Below are positions 1-5,122 of a stretch of 5,504 nt of DNA, in pieces (within the stretch, counting starts at the first letter, position 1; every line of letters begins with the position of its first letter). The notes beneath the pieces are model-generated. The model saw only the letters and a list, made by a program, of their open reading frames with translations. It did no database searches and was not told the origin of the DNA. The DNA is taken from positions 392,353-397,856 of the forward strand of contig CP070706.1 of assembly GCA_020350085.1 (NCBI GenBank), given 5' to 3'. The stretch is from Acidobacteriota bacterium (GTDB taxonomy: Bacteria > Acidobacteriota > Polarisedimenticolia > J045). Made by a program: the position numbers and the translations under genes.

Positions 1-863
1 ATGTTGCTCTGTTGCACGTCGACGACATCCGCGAGTCGCATGCGTCGCAGACGATCCCGAGTCTGCTCGATGGATGTCCGGTCGCGATCGGCGGCGATGA
101 CCGGCGCTGTCATCGGGAGGGCATCATCGACCAACTCGCGCGCGATCCATTCGAGATTGACGTCCGCAAACACCGCGAGCCGGGCCAGCAGTGCCAGATC
201 CCGATCGGGCGGGACGCGCCGCGCCACGGCAACCGCTTCGGCAATCAGCGTCCCGCTGCCGCAGAACGGATCGACCATCGGTCGGTTGTGATGCACATCC
301 GCGAGCCAAGCCAAGCCCGCGGCCACATCCTCGCGAAGCGGCGCGGCCGCGTGGCGGGGAACCGCGCGGCGATGAAGGCTACCGCGGCCGAGGTGAAGCC
401 CTACGTGCGCTGACTCGTTCATCAACCGGAGATCGACCAGGACGTCCGGCGCCCGTGAATCGACGGGCGGCGCGACGGCACGCACGGCGGCGAAGCGCGC
501 GCGGATCTGGTCCTTGACCCAGCGGCTCGTGTAGCCCGTGTGACGAAAGCGGGCGCTGCGGCCGACGCTGCGAACGGCCCACGAGAGGCCGGCTGGAAGA
601 TGCCGCTCCCACGCCATGCGGCGCAGGCCCGCGGCGAGCGCTGCGGGCTCGGCGGGCAGCGGCTCTGAGAGCTCGAGCACGACGCGCGGGGCCGTGCGCA
701 CGGCGAGCGCGATCCGCGCCGCGTCGCGGGCATCGACCCGGGCGCGCACGGCACCGCGTCCGGCGGGATGCGCCTCGATCCCGAGCGAGGCAAGCTCGCG
801 CTCGGCCGCGGGTTCGAGCCCGCTCGCCAGCGACAGCCTGATGCTGAGCAGCGGTTCGGTCAG
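1..863 (-). CDS. THUMP-domain class I SAM-dependent RNA methyltransferase (RlmL/YcbY-like), 3' end outside window
   Basis: This gene probably methylates a guanine of rRNA or tRNA using S-adenosylmethionine. It is read in the frame directly after rplT; 287 residues are visible and the rest lies beyond position 1. Residues about 8-150 match a THUMP-type RNA-binding half: LASGLEPAAERELASLGIE near 12-30, MAWERHLPAG at 83-92, HTGYTSRWVKDQI at 108-120. Residues 158-180 hold the linker LGRGSLHRRAVPRHAAAPLR, the counterpart of the LSG-SLHRRGYR-APLRE signature in RlmL. The SAM-binding motif VDPFCGSGTLIAEA spans 197-210, and AADRDRTS at 257-264 fits the next acidic SAM contact. The NPPYG catalytic motif would fall outside the window. 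No ATG, GTG or TTG occurs in frame before residue 39 (GTG at 749), which would cut into the THUMP domain. I therefore place the start tentatively at CTG 863..861, one base after the rplT stop. Family membership is well supported; the exact target and start are not. Confidence 0.8.
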   Translation of the reverse strand, partial: MTEPLLSIRLSLASGLEPAAERELASLGIEAHPAGRGAVRARVDARDAARIALAVRTAPRVVLELSEPLPAEPAALAAGLRRMAWERHLPAGLSWAVRSVGRSARFRHTGYTSRWVKDQIRARFAAVRAVAPPVDSRAPDVLVDLRLMNESAHVGLHLGRGSLHRRAVPRHAAAPLREDVAAGLAWLADVHHNRPMVDPFCGSGTLIAEAVAVARRVPPDRDLALLARLAVFADVNLEWIARELVDDALPMTAPVIAADRDRTSIEQTRDRLRRMRLADVVDVQQSN

Positions 864-864
864 A

Positions 865-1224
865 TCAGCTTGCCAACGCCGACTTTGCTGTCTCTGCCAG
901 TCGGCCGAACGCCTCGGGCTCGCGAACGGCGATGTCGGCCAGAACGCGCCGGTCGAGCGTCACACCGGCCTTCGACAGACCGTGCATGAAGCGGCTGTAG
1001 CTCAACCCGTGCTCGCGAGCGGCAGCGCCGACCCGTACGATCCATAGCCGGCGGAACTGGCGCTTTTTCTGGCGTCGGTCGCGATACGCGAACAGCAGCG
1101 AGCGATCGACGGCCTCGCGCGCCACGCGGTAGCAGTTGTGCTTGGAGAGGTAGTAGCCCTTTGCGCGCGCGAGGATCTTCTTGCGGCGTTGGCGCCGGTT
1201 GCTGCCCCGTTTGACTCTCGGCAT
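865..1224 (-). CDS. rplT: 50S ribosomal protein L20 (bL20)
   Basis: L20 binds 23S rRNA early in assembly of the large ribosomal subunit and in several bacteria also represses translation of its own operon. The 119-residue product has the full family length and hallmark stretches: MPRVKRG at the N-terminus, a very basic extension (NRRQRRKKILARAKGYY), then AYRDRRQKKRQFRRLWI, AAAREHGLSYSRFMHGL and LDRRVLADIA. The ATG at 1224 is preceded by AGGAG at 1232-1236 with a 7-base gap, which supports this start. It lies 66 bp downstream of rpmI, and a bulged stem-loop occupies most of that gap. Its TGA stop is one base from the likely start of the methyltransferase gene, so the two are almost certainly co-transcribed and possibly translationally coupled. 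Confidence 0.98.
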   Translation of the reverse strand: MPRVKRGSNRRQRRKKILARAKGYYLSKHNCYRVAREAVDRSLLFAYRDRRQKKRQFRRLWIVRVGAAAREHGLSYSRFMHGLSKAGVTLDRRVLADIAVREPEAFGRLAETAKSALAS

Positions 1225-1243
1225 CTTCTCGCTCCTATCAGCT

Positions 1244-1276
1244 CCCGGGCTGGACGGGCACGTCCCCAGCCGCGGG
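1244..1276 (-). promoter_or_regulatory. Bulged 13-bp stem-loop in the rpmI-rplT spacer, candidate L20 or mRNA control element
   Basis: On the minus strand the spacer folds as CCCG, one unpaired C, GGCT, two unpaired G, GGACG, a TGCC tetraloop, then CGTCC, AGCC and CGGG. That gives 13 Watson-Crick pairs in three blocks with two bulges, both on the 5' arm. The helix ends 7 bases before the AGGAG ribosome binding site of rplT. No run of T follows, so it does not look like an intrinsic terminator. L20 is known to repress its own operon through structured mRNA in Escherichia coli and Bacillus, so an L20 site or a stability or processing hairpin is plausible. The function is inferred. Confidence 0.55.
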
Positions 1277-1290
1277 GCGAGATCGTCTGA

Positions 1291-1491
1291 TCAGCTTCCG
1301 TAGGGAAGCATCTTGCGCACCGTGGCCGCGTCGGCCGGCGAGACGATGGTGTCCATGTCGAGCTGGCGACGGCGCTTCGGCGCCTTCTTTGTCAGGATGT
1401 GAGCCTTGTATGCCTTGGAGCGCTTGATCTTACCGTTCGCGGTGAACTTGAAGCGCTTGGCGGCTCCGCGGTGTGATTTCTGCTTCGGCAT
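1291..1491 (-). CDS. rpmI: 50S ribosomal protein L35 (bL35)
   Basis: L35 is a small basic protein of the large ribosomal subunit. The 66-residue product is of normal length and carries the family pattern MPKQKSHRGAAKRFKFTANGKIKRSKA, followed by HILTKKAPKRRRQL and the C-terminal VRKMLPYGS. GAGGAG at 1502-1507 sits 10 bases upstream of the ATG. It follows thrS after only 37 bp and precedes rplT, so it belongs to the same transcript. In most bacteria infC would stand directly upstream; here thrS takes that place. There is no sign of truncation. Confidence 0.98.
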   Translation of the reverse strand: MPKQKSHRGAAKRFKFTANGKIKRSKAYKAHILTKKAPKRRRQLDMDTIVSPADAATVRKMLPYGS

Positions 1492-1528
1492 CGGTGGGAT
1501 TCTCCTCGGGGTCTGCTCTGGAATTTGG

Positions 1529-3493
1529 TCAAGGCTGCAAGCGGCGCTCGGCCGTCGCCGATCTCGCGCGCTCGATGAAGGCGTCCACGGCCACGCTACC
1601 CTGGTCGCCTTGTTGGTGGATTCGCAGCGATACGGCGTCCGAGTCGGCCTCGCGAGGACCGACGACGAGCATGTAGGGGACCTTCGCCAGCTCGGCGTTG
1701 CGGATCTTGGCGCCGACCTTGTCCGGGCTGCGGTCGCACTCGGCGCGCAATCCGGCCTGCTGCAGGCGGCAGAGCACGCTCTCGGCGTACTCGCTGACCT
1801 TCTCCGAGACCGGCAGGACGCGAGCCTGCACCGGGGCGAGCCAGACGGGGAAGTATCCGCCGAAGTGCTCGATCAGAATACCGAAGAAGCGCTCGATCGA
1901 GCCGTAGATCGCCCGGTGCACCATGTACGGTTGCTTGCGCTGACCGTCCTGATCGACGAACGCGATGTCGAAGCGGCGCGGCAAATTGAAGTCGAACTGC
2001 ACCGTCGAGAGCTGCCACGGCCTGCCGATCGCATCGACGACTTTGACGTCGATCTTCGGCCCGTAGAAGACCGCCTCGCCTTCATAGCGCTGATAGGTCA
2101 AATGACGTCGGTCGAGAGCGGTGACGAGCGCGGCCTCGGCAGCGTTCCATTCCTCGTCGGTCCCGGCATACTTCTCGGCATTGCCTGGATCGCGCACCGA
2201 CAGCTCGAAGCGGAAATCTTCGAAGCCGAAGCGACGGAAGACGGCCTCGACCAGCTCCAGGCAGCCGTCGATCTCTTCGACGATCTGATCCGGCCGGCAA
2301 AAGATGTGCGCGTCATCCTGTGTGAAGCCGCGCACGCGGAACAGGCCTGCCAGCGTTCCAGAGCGCTCGTAGCGATACACCGTGCCGTACTCCGCCATGC
2401 GGATCGGCAGATCGCGATACGAGCGCAGGCCCGCGTCGTAGATCATCACGTGCCCGGGACAGTTCATCGGCTTGAGCACGAGCTCTTCGTCGTCGGCCGT
2501 GCGCAGCGTGTACATGTTCTCGCGGTAGTAGTCGTAGTGGCCGGAGACACGAAACAGCTGATCACGCGCGATGTGCGGCGTGGTGACGAACACGTAGCCA
2601 CGCCGGGTCAGCTCCTCTCTCAAGAACGACTCGATCTCGTGCCGGACGATCGTCCCGTTGGGATGCCAGAACACGAGCCCGCTGCCGGCAACTTCTTGGA
2701 CGGAGAAAAGGTCCAGCTCCTTGCCGAGCCGCCGGTGATCGCGCTTTCTCGCTTCCTCGAGCTGCTGCAGATAAGCGTCGAGTTCCTGCTCGGTGGCGAA
2801 CGCCGTGCCGTAGATCCGCCACAGCATCTCATTCTGTTCAGAGCCAAGCCAGTACGCCCCCGCCGTGCGCAGCAGCTTGAACGCGCCGAGCCGGCCGGTG
2901 GACGGCACGTGCGGGCCGCGACAGAAATCGCGGAACCCACCCTGCTCGTAGTACGAAGCGACGGGGCCGCTCTTCTCGCGCACGAAGTACAGCTTGTACG
3001 GCTCTTGCTCCTGCTCGAACATCCGCTCGGCAACCGCTTTGGCAACCTCGTGACGACGGATCTGCAGGTTGCGCTCGACGATCTCCCGCATCCGCTGCTC
3101 GATCTGCTCGAGATCCTCGTCGGTGAACGGCTCGTCGCGCCGAAAGTCGTAATAAAAGCCGTCCTCGATGGCAGGCCCTTGAGCGATCTTGGTGTCGGGG
3201 AACAGCTCCTTGACCGCCTGCGCCATGACATGGCTCGTCGAGTGGCGCAGGATCTCGAGCGCATCGGGATCCTCGGGGTAGATCAGCGACAAATGCCCCG
3301 CTTCGGGCAGCGCCGCGTGCAGGTCGATGGCGCGCCCGTTGAAGCGCGCGGCGATGGCTCGGCCGCGCCGGGGAAGCTCGTGCTGCTTGGCGATCTCGAG
3401 CGCCGACATCCCGGCCGCGACGGACACGACACGGCCGTCGGGCAGGGTGACCTCCCGCGAGGGGTCCGTGATCGGGCTCCGCGGTTCGCTCAC
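1529..3493 (-). CDS. thrS: Threonyl-tRNA synthetase
   Basis: This cytoplasmic class II enzyme attaches threonine to tRNA-Thr and edits mischarged Ser-tRNA-Thr. Numbering is from the GTG at 3493 (654 residues, normal for the family). The TGS domain covers about 14-75. The second-additional editing domain has HSTSH (H84, H88) and CRGPH (C191, H195), the four residues expected for the editing site. The catalytic core has motif 2 around YRYERSG and FRVRGFTQDD (373-394) and motif 3 around GSIERFFGILIEH (531-543). The zinc ligands that recognise threonine are present: C345 in MNCPGH, H396 in DDAHIF, H526 in MVHRAI. The anticodon-binding domain fills about 553-654. An open frame extends upstream to ATG 3565, but GAGGAG six bases before GTG 3493 and the lack of homology in the extra 24 residues favour the GTG. 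It lies between tRNA-Val and rpmI on one transcript. Confidence 0.98.
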   Translation of the reverse strand: MSEPRSPITDPSREVTLPDGRVVSVAAGMSALEIAKQHELPRRGRAIAARFNGRAIDLHAALPEAGHLSLIYPEDPDALEILRHSTSHVMAQAVKELFPDTKIAQGPAIEDGFYYDFRRDEPFTDEDLEQIEQRMREIVERNLQIRRHEVAKAVAERMFEQEQEPYKLYFVREKSGPVASYYEQGGFRDFCRGPHVPSTGRLGAFKLLRTAGAYWLGSEQNEMLWRIYGTAFATEQELDAYLQQLEEARKRDHRRLGKELDLFSVQEVAGSGLVFWHPNGTIVRHEIESFLREELTRRGYVFVTTPHIARDQLFRVSGHYDYYRENMYTLRTADDEELVLKPMNCPGHVMIYDAGLRSYRDLPIRMAEYGTVYRYERSGTLAGLFRVRGFTQDDAHIFCRPDQIVEEIDGCLELVEAVFRRFGFEDFRFELSVRDPGNAEKYAGTDEEWNAAEAALVTALDRRHLTYQRYEGEAVFYGPKIDVKVVDAIGRPWQLSTVQFDFNLPRRFDIAFVDQDGQRKQPYMVHRAIYGSIERFFGILIEHFGGYFPVWLAPVQARVLPVSEKVSEYAESVLCRLQQAGLRAECDRSPDKVGAKIRNAELAKVPYMLVVGPREADSDAVSLRIHQQGDQGSVAVDAFIERARSATAERRLQP

Positions 3494-3499
3494 AACAAT

Positions 3500-3505
3500 C
3501 TCCTC
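3500..3505 (-). promoter_or_regulatory. Ribosome binding site that fixes the thrS GTG start
   Basis: GAGGAG read on the minus strand, six bases before GTG 3493..3491. No comparable site precedes the in-frame ATG at 3565. The TGS domain begins about 13 residues after the GTG, as expected for the family. Confidence 0.8.
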
Positions 3506-3549
3506 GCCGTCGGGGGAGGGGCCGCGAAAGTCGCTCCTGACGCGGGGTC

Positions 3550-3563
3550 GGGCTCGCCAGCCC
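3550..3563 (-). other. Short perfect hairpin in the tRNA-Val to thrS spacer
   Basis: The 88-bp spacer between the tRNA CCA end and the thrS start contains GGGCT-GGCG-AGCCC on the minus strand, a 5-bp stem with a four-base loop. There is no T-run after it, so it is not a convincing terminator. This leaves read-through from the tRNA into thrS as the simplest reading. It may be incidental in such GC-rich DNA. Confidence 0.3.
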
Positions 3564-3581
3564 ACCGAGTACGCTGCAGGC

Positions 3582-3656
3582 TGGTAGGCGCGGGCGGTAT
3601 CGAACCGCCGACCTCTACCGTGTCAAGGTAGCGCTCTCCCACTGAGCTACGCGCCT
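3582..3656 (-). tRNA. tRNA-Val (anticodon GAC)
   Basis: A complete cloverleaf can be drawn on the minus strand. The acceptor stem AGGCGCG/CGCGCCT has 7 perfect pairs, followed by TA at positions 8-9. The D stem is GCTC/GAGC with loop AGTGGGA. The anticodon stem is CTACC/GGTAG with loop TTGACAC, so the anticodon is GAC (plus-strand 3622-3624), reading GUC and GUU valine codons. The variable loop is 5 bases. The T stem is GGCGG/CCGCC with loop TTCGATA. The discriminator base is A and the CCA end is encoded (3582-3584). Length is 75 with CCA. It stands 88 bp upstream of thrS on the same strand, behind a sigma70-like promoter at 3705-3733, so it is probably processed from a transcript shared with thrS. 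Confidence 0.97.
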
Positions 3657-3704
3657 ACGGCAAACCAATACCTCGCCCGCCCGAGCCGGCGGCTGAGGCC
3701 GCGG

Positions 3705-3733
3705 ATCCTATCAGCGGCCGCAGGCAGCGTCAA
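3705..3733 (-). promoter_or_regulatory. Sigma70-type promoter for tRNA-Val and the thrS block
   Basis: On the minus strand TTGACG (3733..3728) and TAGGAT (3710..3705) are separated by exactly 17 bp. TGA directly before TAGGAT also fits the extended -10 pattern TGN. Initiation would fall near 3698, about 42 bases before the mature tRNA 5' end. No other good promoter is visible between here and rplT, so this may serve the whole leftward block. Confidence 0.65.
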
Positions 3734-3734
3734 C

Positions 3735-3762
3735 AGATCCGCGCCGAGCGCTGGTCGGATCT
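3735..3762. promoter_or_regulatory. Inverted repeat between the divergent -35 boxes, candidate operator
   Basis: AGATCCG (3735-3741) and CGGATCT (3756-3762) form a perfect 7-bp dyad with 14 bp between the arms and 21 bp, about two helical turns, between arm centres. One arm ends one base from the leftward -35 box; the other overlaps the first base of the rightward -35 box. A related CGGATCC occurs at 3702-3708 over the leftward -10. The position fits a regulator of both promoters. CGGATC is, however, common across this window, so chance is a real alternative. Confidence 0.35.
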
Positions 3763-3792
3763 TGCCATCGCTGCGCGGCTTCCGCTAAAATG
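3762..3792 (+). promoter_or_regulatory. Possible sigma70-type promoter for carA
   Basis: TTGCCA (3762-3767) and TAAAAT (3787-3792) each match the consensus at 5 of 6 positions, but the 19-bp spacer is longer than optimal. Initiation would be near 3799, giving a leader of roughly 128 bases before carA. It is the only AT-rich -10-like element upstream of carA in an otherwise GC-rich stretch. Confidence 0.45.
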
Positions 3793-3798
3793 CCGCCC

Positions 3799-3926
3799 CT
3801 CACGAGGATACCCGAGAGGCCTGCCACGAGGAAAGCTCGGGCCACGTTGGAGTTGTGCGGCGGCGACGCTTCTTCCTCCGCGGCGGCGAGAGCCGGGCCC
3901 CAAGCCCCTTTGAGGAGCTCCCCGCG
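3799..3926 (+). promoter_or_regulatory. Long GC-rich carA leader with repeats and a possible anti-RBS segment
   Basis: No gene is supported here. The stretch holds a weak hairpin, CCGAG 3813-3817 with CTCGG 3837-3841. It also has a 10-bp direct repeat GCGGCGGCGA at 3857-3866 and 3880-3889, and a pyrimidine tract between the copies. TCCTC (3874-3878) in that tract could pair with GAGGA of the carA ribosome binding site (3912-3916). Pyrimidine biosynthesis genes are often controlled in their leaders, but I do not recognise a known attenuator or riboswitch. The structure is inferred by eye and could be a by-product of base composition. Confidence 0.25.
3912..3917 (+). promoter_or_regulatory. Ribosome binding site that fixes the carA start
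   Basis: GAGGAG lies 9 bases before ATG 3927. An in-frame ATG at 3855 would add 24 arginine-rich residues with no family counterpart and has no such site, so the shorter form is preferred. Confidence 0.8.
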
Positions 3927-5075
3927 ATGGAAGCTTTGCTTGCTTTGGAAGACGGGCGAGTCTTCCGAGGGAACAGTCTGGGTGCGGCCGGGGTGGTCAC
4001 CGGAGAGGTGGTCTTCAACACCGGGATGACCGGTTACCAGGAGATTCTGACGGATCCCTCCTACCGTGGGCAGATCGTGACGCTCACGGTACCGCACGTC
4101 GGCAATACCGGCTGGAACAGCGACGATCCCGAGTCGGACCGGCCGCAAGCGTCCGGCTTGGTCGTGAGGGCGGCGACGCGCTTCTCGTCCTCGTGGCGCT
4201 CGCGCGGTGATCTGGACCACTACTTGCGCCAGCACGGCGTCGTTGGGATCGAAGAGATCGACACCCGGGCGCTGACCCGACATCTGCGCTCGGCGGGGGT
4301 CCTCCGTGGGTGCCTCAGCGCCTCTCCGCTGACGGCCGAGCAAGCGATCGAGCGGGCCCGCAGCGCGCCGCGGATCGAAGATCAAGATCTCGTCGCCCAG
4401 GTGACCTGCCAGCGCGAGTTCGTCTGGCGCGAGGGGCGAGGCGCCGTGCAGGACGCGCCGAGCACGGCGCGCGGGCGCGGCTACCACGTGGTGGCCCTCG
4501 ATTTCGGAGTCAAGCGCAACATTCTGCGTTTGCTGGTCGAGCGCGGATTCCGGGTGACGGTCGTCCCGGCGCACACCTCCGCATCGGACGCGCTCGCGCT
4601 TCGACCCGACGGCGTGTTTCTGAGCAACGGTCCGGGCGATCCGTCGGTTCTCCGCGGCCCGATCGAGACCATTCGCGAGCTGATCGGCCGCGTACCGATC
4701 TTCGGCATCTGTCTCGGGCACCAGCTTATCGCGCTTGCCTGCGGGGGGCGCACTTACAAGCTCAAGTTCGGCCATCGCGGGGTGAACCACCCCGTACGCG
4801 AGGAAGCCACCGGGCGCGTCGCCATCAGCTCTCAGAATCATGGCTACGCCGTCAGCGACGAAGATCTGCCCGAGGACCTGGTGGTCACCCACCGCAGCCT
4901 GTACGACGGCACGGTAGAAGGCCTGGCGCACCGGCGCGCGCCGCTGTTCTGCGTTCAGTTCCATCCCGAAGCTGCACCGGGACCTCACGACAGCTGGGAT
5001 CTGTTCGATCGGTTCGTCGATCTGATCGAGAAACGTCGCCCGCTGACGATCCCGGCTCGGCTGAGGTCCGCCTGA
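3927..5075 (+). CDS. carA: Carbamoyl-phosphate synthase small (glutamine amidotransferase) subunit
   Basis: CarA hydrolyses glutamine and passes ammonia to CarB, which makes carbamoyl phosphate for pyrimidines and arginine. The 382-residue length is typical of the family. Residues 1 to about 130 form the small-chain N-terminal domain (ALEDGRVFRGNSLGA, VFNTGMTGYQEILTDPSYRGQIV, GIEEIDTRALTRHLR). The class I glutaminase domain follows from about 186: ALDFGVKRNILR (190-201), FLSNGPGDP (231-239), GICLGHQ with nucleophile C262, SQNHGYAV (302-309), and VQFHPEAAPGPHD carrying H346 and E348 of the catalytic triad. All key residues are intact. It is transcribed away from the thrS block. It is not followed by carB: an unrelated-looking frame starts 47 bp downstream without an obvious terminator. 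The large subunit must be elsewhere, perhaps further downstream. Confidence 0.98.
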   Translation: MEALLALEDGRVFRGNSLGAAGVVTGEVVFNTGMTGYQEILTDPSYRGQIVTLTVPHVGNTGWNSDDPESDRPQASGLVVRAATRFSSSWRSRGDLDHYLRQHGVVGIEEIDTRALTRHLRSAGVLRGCLSASPLTAEQAIERARSAPRIEDQDLVAQVTCQREFVWREGRGAVQDAPSTARGRGYHVVALDFGVKRNILRLLVERGFRVTVVPAHTSASDALALRPDGVFLSNGPGDPSVLRGPIETIRELIGRVPIFGICLGHQLIALACGGRTYKLKFGHRGVNHPVREEATGRVAISSQNHGYAVSDEDLPEDLVVTHRSLYDGTVEGLAHRRAPLFCVQFHPEAAPGPHDSWDLFDRFVDLIEKRRPLTIPARLRSA

Positions 5076-5122
5076 CGATGGCGGGGCGGCTTCATACGTC
5101 CCGATGACGACACGGAGGGATG

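Noticed and set aside
1..413. Plus-strand open frames at 1-291 and 12-413
   Set aside because: They are shadows of the minus-strand methyltransferase, whose frame carries DPFCGSGTLI and the SLHRR linker.
3550..3563. Terminator between tRNA-Val and thrS
   Set aside because: The stem is only 5 bp and no T-run follows on the minus strand.
3494..3565. N-terminal extension of ThrRS from ATG 3565
   Set aside because: The extra 24 residues overlap a spacer hairpin and have no family match. The GTG at 3493 has a well-spaced GAGGAG.
1406..3631. 741-codon plus-strand open frame opposite thrS and part of rpmI
   Set aside because: It is the antisense shadow of thrS in GC-rich DNA. Its last residues (GGIEPPTSTVSR) are the reverse-strand translation of the tRNA-Val gene, a well-known misannotation signature. 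It has no ribosome binding site or family likeness.
3855..3926. N-terminal extension of CarA from ATG 3855
   Set aside because: It would be an arginine-rich 24-residue extension made of leader repeat sequence, with no ribosome binding site. The strong site before 3927 gives the usual family length.
5078..5107. Nine-codon frame between carA and the next gene
   Set aside because: It has no ribosome binding site and nothing to mark it as a leader peptide.
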